A DNA stretch of 64,000 nt from Planctomycetota bacterium (GTDB lineage: Bacteria; Planctomycetota; J058). Below the pieces are notes generated by a model that saw only the letters and a program-made list of their open reading frames with translations, made no database searches and had not been told where the DNA came from. Shown here piece after piece: positions 53,802 through 62,560 of the stretch; within the stretch, counting starts at the first letter, position 1; each line of letters begins with the position of its first letter. A program made the position numbers and the translations under genes. The DNA lies in NCBI GenBank assembly GCA_023954375.1, contig JAMLIC010000030.1:47726-111725 (forward strand), written 5' to 3'.

Positions 53802-55568
53802 TCACTCGAGCAGCAGGGTGACCGCCCGCGCCTGGAGCGTCCCCGACCCGCTCGCGTCCCAGCGGCCGACGGCCGTGATCGCGCGCGCGCGCGCCCCGGC
53901 GGCCAGGCGGGCGACGAGGTCGGCGTGCCAGGCCGAGAAGCTCGTGTGCGGCGTGGTCACGCCGCCGTCGACGAGCAGGTAGAGCCCCGAGGCGCCGGCG
54001 GGGACGACCTGCGGGCGGTCTTGCGGCGCGAGGGTCGTCGGGCTCGCCAGGCCGGTGTCGAGCGTGCGCGCCTGCGTGGTCTGCAGGTCGAGGGTCACGC
54101 CGGTGCCCGACGCCGCCGTGAAGGGCGTGGCGCTCGGCGCCTGCCAGTCGGCGCGCAGGACCGAGGCCGTCGCCGCGCGGTCGGCGAGGCTCGCGGCCAC
54201 CGCGTCCGGCTGCCCGGCCGGCGCCGTCCAGGCGGCGAGCTGGGCCCGGAGCGCCACGGGCGTGCTCGCGACGATCGTCGACGTCGGGAGGCCGGTCACG
54301 GTCACCAGCAGCTGCGTCGGGTCCGCGGTGGCCGTCCCGTCGATCCGGAAGTCGAAGTCGGCGATCGGCCGGCCGGCGATCCGGGCCACGTTCAGGGCCA
54401 GCTGGCCGGACGAGGCGGGGCCGACCGCGTGGCCGAAGAGCGGCGTCTCGAGGAGCACGACGTGCCCGCCCGCGCCGGTGGCGGTCAGGGTCGACCCGGC
54501 GAGCGCGCCGCGCGCGACGACGCGCTGGCCGACGGCGACGTCGGCCAGCGTCAGCGCCGTCGTCGCGCCGGCGCGGGCGATCTTCGTCGCCGCGCCGGCG
54601 GCCACGGTGACCGTCTGCCCGGTCTGCCGCTGCCCGGTCGCCCGCGTGATCGTGGCGCCCTGGACGGTCAAGGCGCCCGCGGCCGTGCGCCCCGTGATCA
54701 CGCCGGTGACCGTGTCGGCGGCCGCCCAGGCGTCGACGGTCCGGGCCAGGAAGGCGCCAGCCGTCGTCTCGGCCTGCGCGAGGACCTCGACCGCGAGGCC
54801 GGCGGGCCGGGCGGCGAGCGCCGCGAGGTCGGCCGCCTCGCCGTCGATCAGGACCTGAGTGGCGCCGTCCGCGCGCACGGTCACCGCCGCCGGGGCGCCG
54901 GGCGGCGAGGGCAGGGCCAGCGTGAGCGTTCCGGCGGCCGAGTCGACGCCGGCCACGGCGCCGGCGAGGCGCTGCGGCCGCGGGGTCGTCGGCGCGGCGA
55001 CGGCGCTGAGCACCGGGCCCAGGCGCACGGTGTTCGTCGCGTCGTCGACGAGGCACGACTGGTCGAGGTCGAGGTCCAGCTCGACGAGGCGCTGCGCGCC
55101 CGCGGTGACCGACAGCCGCCGACCCGGCTCGAACAGGGCCGCGCGGCGGACCACGCCCCCGAGCGTCACGCCGAGCGTGTCGGCCACGCGCGCCGGCGTC
55201 GCCTTGCCGGCGATCACGACGCGCGCCTGCGAGAGGTCGAGGCCGAGGAGGGCGCCGGTGTAGGTGCCGACCGGGACGGGGCGCGCGGCGATCAGGTCCG
55301 CGGTCGTCACGAGGTCGGTCAGGTCCACCCGCGCGCGCGCCGGGGCCACCGGCACGAGCGCGCCGCTCTCGTGGATGAGCTCGATCGAGGCCAGGCCCAC
55401 CTCGAAGACCTCGAGGCGGTCGGCGGGCGCGTCCGTCAGCGAGACGGCGACGTGGCCGTTGCTCGACGAGCCGCCGCCGCCGCCGCCGCCGCCGCAGCCG
55501 GTGAACAGGACGCCGGCCAGCGAGGCGGCCGCCAGGGCGAGCCAGGTGAGCGAGAGCGAGGTCCGCAT
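53802..55568 (-). CDS. DUF4382 domain lipoprotein
   Basis: 588 aa. Lipoprotein signal (LAGVLFTGC, Cys25) followed by a Gly-run and SSS, common in surface lipoproteins. Residues about 35-180 match DUF4382 (HVAVSLTDAPADRLEVFEVG, LTDLVTTADLIAARPVPVGT). The remainder is repeated beta modules of DUF5666-like character (GVITGRTAAGALTVQGATIT, VGQRVVARGALAGSTLTATG). Function in the family is unknown; probably an outer-surface binding protein. ATG at 55568 has GGGGGGAA upstream. Confidence 0.8.
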   Translation of the reverse strand: MRTSLSLTWLALAAASLAGVLFTGCGGGGGGGGSSSNGHVAVSLTDAPADRLEVFEVGLASIELIHESGALVPVAPARARVDLTDLVTTADLIAARPVPVGTYTGALLGLDLSQARVVIAGKATPARVADTLGVTLGGVVRRAALFEPGRRLSVTAGAQRLVELDLDLDQSCLVDDATNTVRLGPVLSAVAAPTTPRPQRLAGAVAGVDSAAGTLTLALPSPPGAPAAVTVRADGATQVLIDGEAADLAALAARPAGLAVEVLAQAETTAGAFLARTVDAWAAADTVTGVITGRTAAGALTVQGATITRATGQRQTGQTVTVAAGAATKIARAGATTALTLADVAVGQRVVARGALAGSTLTATGAGGHVVLLETPLFGHAVGPASSGQLALNVARIAGRPIADFDFRIDGTATADPTQLLVTVTGLPTSTIVASTPVALRAQLAAWTAPAGQPDAVAASLADRAATASVLRADWQAPSATPFTAASGTGVTLDLQTTQARTLDTGLASPTTLAPQDRPQVVPAGASGLYLLVDGGVTTPHTSFSAWHADLVARLAAGARARAITAVGRWDASGSGTLQARAVTLLLE

Positions 55569-55735
55569 GTTCCCCCCGTGAGGGCGGGAACGGTAGCCGC
55601 GGCGTGCAGCCCTGCAAGGCACAGGTCCGGCCGTCACGGTCGCGCGAGCGCGTCGCGTCGGCGTGACGCGCCCGGACCCACACCGCGGCTTACCCCGGCA
55701 CGCGGCCTGCTCGGCGCGGCTGGAGGAGGTGTCCG

Positions 55736-56950
55736 GTGGCCGAGCTGCCCAGGGTGCTGATCGTCGGGGCCTCGTTCGCGGGCTACACCGCCGCGCTCCA
55801 GCTCGCCCGGGAGCTCGGGGCGGGGGGCGCGAGCCCCCGGGCGCAGGTGACGGTCGTCTCGAACGTCGAGGACTTCACCTTCATCCCGTCGCTCATCTGG
55901 GTGCCCTTCGGCCTGCGCGACCGCGAGGACCTGACCTTCCCCCTGCGCCCCCCGCTGGAGAAGGCGGGCGTGCGGCTGGTGGTCGCCGCCGCGCGGCGCT
56001 TCGACCTCGAGCGGCGCGTCGTCGAGACCTCCGCGGGGGACCTGCCCTACGACTACCTGCTCGTCGCCACCGGGCCCACGCCGCTGTTCGACGACATCCC
56101 AGGCCTCGGCCCGGGCAAGAACAGCGTGAGCATCTGCACCTTCGACCACGCGCGCGAGGCGGGCGAGGCCTGGCAGCGCCTCGTCGAGGCCCCCGGCCCG
56201 GCGGTGATCGGCGCCACCCAGGGCTCGGCCTGCTTCGGCGCGGCCTACGAGTTCGTGCTCAACCTCGCCCACCAGGTGCGCAAGCGCGGCCTGGCCGAGC
56301 GGATCCCGATCACGTTCGTCACCGCCGAGCCCTACCTCGGCCACTTCGGGATCGGCAACTTCGGCGCGGCGCGCAAGATGACCGAGGCGTTCTTCACCCG
56401 CCTCGGGATCGCGGCGCGGACCGACGCGGTCGTCGAGCGGGTCGAGCCCGACGCGGTCGTCCTCGCCGGCGACGAGCGGCTCCCCTCGCGCTTCACCATG
56501 CTGATCCCCGCCTTCGCGGGCGTGGACGCCGTGCGCGCGAGCCCGGGGCTGGCCAACGAGAAGGGGTTCATCGAGGTCGACGACGCCTACCGGCACCCCC
56601 GGCACCCTGAGGTCTTCGCCGCCGGCGTGGCCGTCGCGGTGAAGCCGCCGTTCGCGACGAAGGTGCCGATCGGCGTGCCCAAGACCGGCTACGTGAGCGA
56701 GGAGATGGCCCGCGTGGCCGCCCACAACATCGCGGCGGCGATCCTCGGCGGCGACGTCGTGCGCCTGCCGTTCGCGAGCATCGACGCCAAGTGCATCCTC
56801 GACGCCGGCAACACCGGCGTGATCATGACCGCCGACCACATGCTCGAGCCGCGCTCGCACGCCTGGCTGATCCCCGGGCCGGAGGCGCACTGGGCGAAGC
56901 TCGCCTTCGAGAAGTACTTCATGGCCACCCGCCGGCGGGGGTGGGCGTGA
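55736..56950 (+). CDS. sqr: Sulfide:quinone oxidoreductase
   Basis: Oxidises sulfide and passes electrons to quinone through FAD; a peripheral membrane protein. 404 aa. FAD site VLIVGASFAGYTAALQLARE at the N-terminus and the second nucleotide region YDYLLVATGPTPLFDDIPG. Cysteines at 134 (SICTF), 166 (GSACFG) and 353 (DAKCIL) match the three redox Cys spacing of characterised SQRs. The late KPPFATKVPIGVPKTGYVSE fits quinone/FAD contacts. GTG start with a perfect GGAGGAGG. It starts an operon with an RND pump; the stop overlaps the next start (GTGA). Confidence 0.88.
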   Translation: MAELPRVLIVGASFAGYTAALQLARELGAGGASPRAQVTVVSNVEDFTFIPSLIWVPFGLRDREDLTFPLRPPLEKAGVRLVVAAARRFDLERRVVETSAGDLPYDYLLVATGPTPLFDDIPGLGPGKNSVSICTFDHAREAGEAWQRLVEAPGPAVIGATQGSACFGAAYEFVLNLAHQVRKRGLAERIPITFVTAEPYLGHFGIGNFGAARKMTEAFFTRLGIAARTDAVVERVEPDAVVLAGDERLPSRFTMLIPAFAGVDAVRASPGLANEKGFIEVDDAYRHPRHPEVFAAGVAVAVKPPFATKVPIGVPKTGYVSEEMARVAAHNIAAAILGGDVVRLPFASIDAKCILDAGNTGVIMTADHMLEPRSHAWLIPGPEAHWAKLAFEKYFMATRRRGWA

Positions 56951-58020
56951 GCGTTCCACGCGCCCAGCGCCTCGTCGCCGCCTTGCGAGCCGTCGGCCCC
57001 GCCGCCCTGGCCGCGCTCGCGATCGTGGCCCTCATGCTGTGGCTCGCCGGGACCTTCACCCCGCAGGTGCCGCCCGGGCCGCCGGCGGCGCCGCCGCCCC
57101 CGCCGCCGGACGTGGAGCTGATCGGGGTCGACCTGGTCTCCGTGCCGGTGGTGCGCGAGGTCGTGGGGACGATCGCGGCCGAGCGCGAGCGGGCCGTGGC
57201 CGCGCGGCTGCTCGGGCGCGTCGAGGAGGTCCACGCCAGCCCGGGCGTCGCCGTGGCCGAGGGCGCCCTGCTCGTGCGCCTCGAGCAGGCGGAGCACCGG
57301 GCCCGGCTGGAGCAGGCGCAGGCGGCGCTGCGCCAGGCGGCGGACCGCCACGACCGCCTGGAGCGCGAGCGGCGCGCCGGCACGGCCAGCGAGGCGCAGC
57401 TCGTCCACGCGCGCACCGAGCTGGAGGCGGCGCGGGCGCGCGAGGAGGAGGCGCGGACGGTGCTCTCCTACACGGAGCTGCGCGCGCCGGCCGCCGGGAC
57501 CGTGATCGAGCGGCTGTGCGAGGTCGGCGACACGGTCACGCCGGGGCGCACGCTCGTGCGCCTGTTCGACCGCCTGCAGCTGGTCGCGACGGTCCCGGAG
57601 TCGCTCAGGCAGCGCCTCTCGGTCGGCGACGCCGTGGCGGTGCGCATCGACGCCCTCGGCGACGAGGAGTGCGAGGGGCGGATCGCCGAGGTCGTCCCCG
57701 AGGCGGACCCGCTCTCGCGGGCGTTCCGGGTGAAGGTCACGGGGCCCTGCCACCCCGGCGTGATCCCCGGCATGTTCGGCCGCATGCGCGTCCCCATGGG
57801 CGAGCGCCACGAGCTGCGCGTGCCGCGGAGCGCCGTGCGGCGCGCCGGCCAGGTGGCGCTCGTCTTCCGCGCCGTCCCCGACGGCGGCCTCCTGCGGCAG
57901 TTCGTCCAGACCGGCGCCGTCGTCGGCGACCAGGTCGTGGTCACGAGCGGCCTCGTCGAGGGCGACCGCATCGCGGCCGACGCCGCGCGCGTGCCCGGGC
58001 GGCGCGAGGCCAAGCGATGA
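56947..58020 (+). CDS. RND efflux periplasmic adaptor (membrane fusion protein)
   Basis: 357 aa. N-terminal membrane anchor (about 14-35, LAALAIVALMLWLAGTF), then the lipoyl half-motifs (RLLGRVEEVHASPGVAVAEG and LRAPAAGTVIERLCEVGDTV), an alpha-hairpin of about 60 residues between them, and the beta-barrel domain. Links the inner-membrane pump to an outer-membrane channel. GTG start overlaps the sqr stop and its own stop overlaps the pump start (ATGA). No TolC-like gene is in the window. Confidence 0.88.
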   Translation: MSVPRAQRLVAALRAVGPAALAALAIVALMLWLAGTFTPQVPPGPPAAPPPPPPDVELIGVDLVSVPVVREVVGTIAAERERAVAARLLGRVEEVHASPGVAVAEGALLVRLEQAEHRARLEQAQAALRQAADRHDRLERERRAGTASEAQLVHARTELEAARAREEEARTVLSYTELRAPAAGTVIERLCEVGDTVTPGRTLVRLFDRLQLVATVPESLRQRLSVGDAVAVRIDALGDEECEGRIAEVVPEADPLSRAFRVKVTGPCHPGVIPGMFGRMRVPMGERHELRVPRSAVRRAGQVALVFRAVPDGGLLRQFVQTGAVVGDQVVVTSGLVEGDRIAADAARVPGRREAKR

Positions 58021-61000
58021 CCCCCGACGAGCCGGCGCGCCCGTCGCTCACGGCGCGGGTCGTCGAGGCGTTCCTGCGCGGCAAGCTCTCGGCGCTGCTC
58101 GTGATCGTGTCGCTCGTCCTCGGCGCGGTGGCGCTCCTCGTCACGCCGCGCGAGGAGGACCCGCAGATCGTCGTCCCGCTGGCCGACGTGTTCGTCTCGG
58201 CGCCCGGCTGCTCGGCCGAGGAGATCGAGCGGCAGGTCGCGGGCCGGCTGGAGAAGCTCCTCCACGAGCTCTCCGGGGTCGAGCACGTCTACTCGATGTC
58301 GCAGCGCGACCGCGCCGTGGTGACCGTCCGCTTCCGCGTGGGCGAGGACCGCGAGGACAGCCTGCTGAAGGTCCACGACAAGCTGGCGATGAACGCCGAC
58401 CGCGTGCCGCCGCAGGTCGCGGCGTGGGTGGTCAAGCCGGTCGAGATCGACGACGTCCCGATCCTCGTCGTGACGTTGCACGCCGACGACGAGGACGACC
58501 ACCGCCTGCGCCGGGTCGCCGAGGAGGTCGAGGGCAAGCTGAAGGAGGTCCCGGGCACCGGGCGCACGTCGGTCGTGGGCGGCCGGCCGCGCCGGCTGAA
58601 CGTGCGCCTCGACCCGCACGCGGCCAGCGCCCGCGGCGTGGGCCTGGAGCAGGTCGCGCGCGCCCTCGCCGCGGCCGACGTGCGGCTGCCCGCGGGGGCG
58701 CTCGAGGCGGCGGGCGTCAGGTACGGCGTGGACGCCGGCGCCCTCCTGCGCGACCCCGACGAGGCGCGCGACCTCGTCGTCGGCGTCTCCGGCGGCGCGC
58801 CCGTCTATCTGGGCGAGGTGGCCGAGGTGACGCTCGGCCCCGCCGAGCCGACCGGCTACGTGCGCCTGGGCTTCGGCCCGGCCGCCGGGGCCGCGGCGGG
58901 GGAGCCCGACCGCGCGGCGGTGTCGGTCGCCGTGGCCAAGCGGCGGGGCGAGAACGCCGTGTGGATCGCCGACGCGCTCCTCGCGCGGATGGCCGACCTC
59001 GAGCGGGAGGTCCTCCCCGACGGCGTCAGGTGGGAGGTGACGCGGAACTACGGCGCGACCGCCGACGCCAAGGTGGACGAGCTGGTCGAGGCGCTCGCCG
59101 TCGCCCTGGTGATCGTGGCCGTCCTCCTGGCGCTCAGCCTCGGCCGGCGCGAGGCGCTGATCGTCGCCACCGCCGTGCCGATCACCTTCGGGCTGACGCT
59201 CTTCGTCAACTGGCTGGCCGGCTACACGATCAACCGCGTGACGCTGTTCGCGCTCATCCTCGCCCTGGGCCTCGTCGTCGACGACCCGATCATCGACGTC
59301 GAGAACATCCACCGCCACCTGCGCCGGCGGGTGAAGGACCCCTTGCGCGCCGTGCTCGACGCGGTGAACGAGATCCGCCCGCCGATCATCCTCGCCACCC
59401 TGGCGGTGATCGTCTCCTTCCTGCCGCTGGCGTTCATCACCGGCATGATGGGCCCCTACATGCGCCCCATGGCGCTGAACGTGCCGCTGGCCATGCTCAT
59501 GTCGCTCGTGGTCGCCTTCACGGTCACGCCGTGGATGAGCTACCACCTGCTGAAGGGCGCGGCGCACCACGACGACGCCGCGCCCGACGACGCGCCCTCG
59601 GCCCTGCACCGCGCCTACGGCGCGGTCCTCGGGCCGTTCCTGCGCGGGCGCGGGGCGCGCTGGGCGCTCCTCGGCGTCACGATGCTCCTGTTCGGCCTCT
59701 CCTGCGGGCTGGCGGTCGACCGGAAGGTCCCGCTCAAGATGCTGCCGTTCGACGACAAGGACGAGCTGCAGGTGGTGCTCGACCTCCCCGAGGGCACGCC
59801 GCTCGAGCGGACCGAGGCCGTGGCCGCCGAGCTGGCCGCCTACCTGCGGCGCGTCCCCGAGGTGACGAGCGTCGTCAGCTACGCCGGCGTCCCCAGCCCC
59901 ATGGACTTCAACGGGCTCGTCCGCCACTACTTCCTGCGCGAGGGCGACCACCTGGCCGACCTGCGCGTGAACCTCGTCCACAAGCGGCGACGGGTCCACC
60001 AGAGCCACGAGGTCGCCCTGCGCGTGCGCCGCGACCTGGAGGCGCTGGCCGCCCCGCACGGCGCGGCCCTGAAGCTCGTGGAGCTCCCGCCGGGCCCGCC
60101 GGTCCTCTCGACCGTGACGGCGGAGGTGGTCGGGCGCCCCTACACGCCGCACGAGCGGCTGGTCGAGGCGGCGGCGGCGGTGGAGGCGCGGCTGCGGCGC
60201 GAGCCGGGCGTCGTCGACGTGGACACGACGGCGAAGGCGCCGGGGCTGCGCCTCTCTTTCGTGCCCGACCGCGAGCGGCTGCGCCTGAGCGGGCTGAGCG
60301 AGGGGCAGGTGGCGCGGGCCGTGCGCGCGGCCGTGGCCGGCGAGGCGGTGGCGGTCCTCCACGACCCGCACGACGTCGTGCCGACGCCCGTCGAGCTGCG
60401 GCTGCCGCGGGCGGCGCGCGGGTCGCTCGAGGACCTCGACGCGGTCGCGCTCGTGGGCGAGCGGGGCAACGTCGTGCGGCTCTCGGAGCTCGGACGCTGG
60501 GAGCGCGGCCGCGAGGACCGGACGATCCACCGGAAGGACATGCGCCAGGTCGTCTACGTCACGGCCGAGCTGGCGGGGCGCCCGCCGGCGGAGGTCGTGC
60601 TGGACGTGCAGGCGGACCAGGGGGCGCCTGCGTCGGCCGCGCCGCGCCCGCTCGAGGCGCGCAGCCACCTGCGCCCGGGGGGCGGCGACCCGTGGTCGGT
60701 GCCCCCGGACGTCGAGGTGGTATGGAGCGGCGAGGGCGAGTGGGACATCACCCTCGACGTGTTCCGCGACATGGGGCTCGCGTTCCTCGCCGCCTGCCTG
60801 GGGATCTACGTGCTCCTGGTGCACGAGACCCGCAGCTACCTCCTGCCGCTGATCCTCATGATCTCGATCCCGCTGACCGTGATCGGGATCCTGCCCGGCT
60901 TCTGGCTCCTGGGCCTCGGGGCGGCGCCGATAGACGGCTGGGCCAACCCGACCTCGTTCACGGCGACGGCCATGATCGGCATGATCGCGCTCGCCGGCCT

Positions 61001-61328
61001 GGCCGTGCGCAACGCGATCCTGCTCATCGAGTTCGTGCAGGTGGGCCTGGCCGAGGGCCGCCCGCTGGAGGAGGCCCTCGTCCACGCCGGCGCCGTGCGG
61101 CTCCGGCCGATCCTGCTCACGGCGGGCACGGCCATGCTCGCCGCCTGGCCGATCACGCTCGACCCGATCTTCTCGGGCCTCGCCTGGGCGCTGATCTTCG
61201 GCCTGGTCGTGTCGACCGCGTTCACCCTCGTGATCGTGCCGGTCGTCTACTACATGGCGATCGCCGGCTCGAGCTCGACCCCGACGTCGTCGCCCGCATC
61301 GATCCCCAGCCGGCGCAGCGTGCGGTAG
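58017..61328 (+). CDS. RND-family efflux pump, inner-membrane subunit
   Basis: 1103 aa, AcrB-like layout: helix 1 (LSALLVIVSLVLGAVALLVT), a large periplasmic loop, helices 2-6, a second loop and helices 8-12. The proton-relay acids sit in LGLVVDDPIIDVENIHRHLR (helix 4). TGMMGPYMRPMALNVPLAM and GMIALAGLAVRNAILLIEFV are standard segments. Substrate unknown; the sqr partner suggests sulfur-linked stress, but metal or general export is possible. The last 79 bases overlap the convergent sigma54 activator, so the C-terminal tail (SSSTPTSSPASIPSRR) may be an overrun. Confidence 0.9.
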   Translation: MTPDEPARPSLTARVVEAFLRGKLSALLVIVSLVLGAVALLVTPREEDPQIVVPLADVFVSAPGCSAEEIERQVAGRLEKLLHELSGVEHVYSMSQRDRAVVTVRFRVGEDREDSLLKVHDKLAMNADRVPPQVAAWVVKPVEIDDVPILVVTLHADDEDDHRLRRVAEEVEGKLKEVPGTGRTSVVGGRPRRLNVRLDPHAASARGVGLEQVARALAAADVRLPAGALEAAGVRYGVDAGALLRDPDEARDLVVGVSGGAPVYLGEVAEVTLGPAEPTGYVRLGFGPAAGAAAGEPDRAAVSVAVAKRRGENAVWIADALLARMADLEREVLPDGVRWEVTRNYGATADAKVDELVEALAVALVIVAVLLALSLGRREALIVATAVPITFGLTLFVNWLAGYTINRVTLFALILALGLVVDDPIIDVENIHRHLRRRVKDPLRAVLDAVNEIRPPIILATLAVIVSFLPLAFITGMMGPYMRPMALNVPLAMLMSLVVAFTVTPWMSYHLLKGAAHHDDAAPDDAPSALHRAYGAVLGPFLRGRGARWALLGVTMLLFGLSCGLAVDRKVPLKMLPFDDKDELQVVLDLPEGTPLERTEAVAAELAAYLRRVPEVTSVVSYAGVPSPMDFNGLVRHYFLREGDHLADLRVNLVHKRRRVHQSHEVALRVRRDLEALAAPHGAALKLVELPPGPPVLSTVTAEVVGRPYTPHERLVEAAAAVEARLRREPGVVDVDTTAKAPGLRLSFVPDRERLRLSGLSEGQVARAVRAAVAGEAVAVLHDPHDVVPTPVELRLPRAARGSLEDLDAVALVGERGNVVRLSELGRWERGREDRTIHRKDMRQVVYVTAELAGRPPAEVVLDVQADQGAPASAAPRPLEARSHLRPGGGDPWSVPPDVEVVWSGEGEWDITLDVFRDMGLAFLAACLGIYVLLVHETRSYLLPLILMISIPLTVIGILPGFWLLGLGAAPIDGWANPTSFTATAMIGMIALAGLAVRNAILLIEFVQVGLAEGRPLEEALVHAGAVRLRPILLTAGTAMLAAWPITLDPIFSGLAWALIFGLVVSTAFTLVIVPVVYYMAIAGSSSTPTSSPASIPSRRSVR

Positions 61329-62272
61329 AGCGCGTAGCGGGTGACGCCCAGGCGCCGCGCCGCCTCGGCCTTGTTGCCGTGGCTGGTGGCCAGGACCTCG
61401 CGCACGTAGGCGCGCTCGCGCTCCTCGAGCAGGTCGCGCAGCTCCTGGTAGCTGAGCTGGTGGTCGGGCGCCGCCGCCTGGGCCGGGGCGGCGCGGCGGA
61501 AGGGGAGCGCGGCGGGGTCGAGGACGCCGCCCTGCGAGAAGAGCGCGGCCACGCGCACGGCGTTCTCCAGCTCCCGCACGTTGCCCGGCCAGGCGTGGGC
61601 CATGAGCGCGTCGAGCGCCTGGTCGCTGAGGAGCAGCGGCGGCTGCCCGCTCTCCGCCGCCTGGCGGCGCAGGAAGTGCTCGACGAGCGGCGGCAGGTCC
61701 TCGGGCCGCTCGCGCAGGGCCGGGACGCGCACCTCGAGCACGGCCAGCCGGAAGAGCAGGTCCTCGCGGAAGAGGCCCTGGCGGACGAGCGCCTCGAGGT
61801 CCTTGTGGGTCGCGGCGATCACGCGCACGTCGAACGTGCGCACGCGCTGCCCGCCCAGGCGGCGCACCTCGCCGTCCTGCAGGACGCGCAGGAGCTTGGC
61901 CTGCATGGCGGGCGACATGTCGCCCACCTCGTCGATGAACAGCGTGCCGCCGTGGGCGCGGGCGAACAGCCCGTCGCGGGCGCGGTCGGCGCCGGTGAAG
62001 GCGCCCTGCTCGTGGCCGAAGAGCTCCGCCTCGAGGAGCGAGTCGGCGAGCGCCGCGCAGTTCTCGGAGACGAACGGCCCCGAGCGGCGGGAGCGGCGGT
62101 GGATGGCGCGGGCGACGAGCTCCTTGCCGGTGCCCGTCTCGCCGCGCACGAGCACGGGGAGCCCGCTCTTCGCCACGCGCTCCACCCGGTCGGCCAGGGC
62201 CCGCATGGGCGGGCTGTCACCCACGAGCCCGTCGTCGGCCGTCCAACCCCTGCTCTTGCGCTCGTCGATCAC
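61250..62272 (-). CDS. PspF-like sigma54-dependent activator (no receiver domain)
   Basis: About 340 aa. Starts almost directly with the AAA+ domain: RGETGTGKELVARAIHRRS (Walker A), canonical GAFTGA in GHEQGAFTGADRA, FIDEVGDMSPAMQAKLLRVL (Walker B), FDVRVIAATHKDLE, HAWPGNVRELENAVR. C-terminal Fis HTH (SHGNKAEAARRLGVTRYALY). There is no sensor domain, so control must come from a partner, as with PspF and PspA. The GTG at 62272 follows AGGTGC. The frame is open further up but Arg/Pro-rich. Candidate target: the convergent sqr-RND operon or the Ser/Thr kinase next door. Confidence 0.88.
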   Translation of the reverse strand: MIDERKSRGWTADDGLVGDSPPMRALADRVERVAKSGLPVLVRGETGTGKELVARAIHRRSRRSGPFVSENCAALADSLLEAELFGHEQGAFTGADRARDGLFARAHGGTLFIDEVGDMSPAMQAKLLRVLQDGEVRRLGGQRVRTFDVRVIAATHKDLEALVRQGLFREDLLFRLAVLEVRVPALRERPEDLPPLVEHFLRRQAAESGQPPLLLSDQALDALMAHAWPGNVRELENAVRVAALFSQGGVLDPAALPFRRAAPAQAAAPDHQLSYQELRDLLEERERAYVREVLATSHGNKAEAARRLGVTRYALYRTLRRLGIDAGDDVGVELEPAIAM

Positions 62273-62457
62273 CTTGCACCTCGTCCCGTCGTGCTCGCCG
62301 CGCGGCCCCCGCGCCGCGCACCCGCCGGTCCGGTGCGAAGAGCGTGCCCTGGCCGCCCACGGGACGGAGATGGCTGAAACGAAGGGACTTGAGCGTGCGG
62401 GAGCCGCCCGGTCCCTTTTCTTTCTCTTTTCGATCGTGCCCCGGGCGGTGGTTCGGT

Positions 62458-62560
62458 GGTGGGGCGGACGGGCGCACCGGGGGGCAGGGCCTGCCCGTCG
62501 TGCCGACCCGCGCGCGCGCCGCATCGGCCGGCATCCGCGGCCGTAGCCGTCGATCACACC
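62458..62560 (-). repeat. Partial dispersed repeat B4
   Basis: Read on the minus strand: GGTGTGATCGACGGCTACGG, then CCGCGGATGCCGGCCGATGC, matching the start of family B. The inner part and far end diverge. Its TGTGA supplies the stop codon of the kinase gene to its right. Confidence 0.7.

Noticed and set aside
57468..61085. 1205-aa minus-strand ORF opposite the RND pump
   Set aside because: His/Arg/Asp-rich antisense shadow; the plus strand encodes a clear pump and adaptor.
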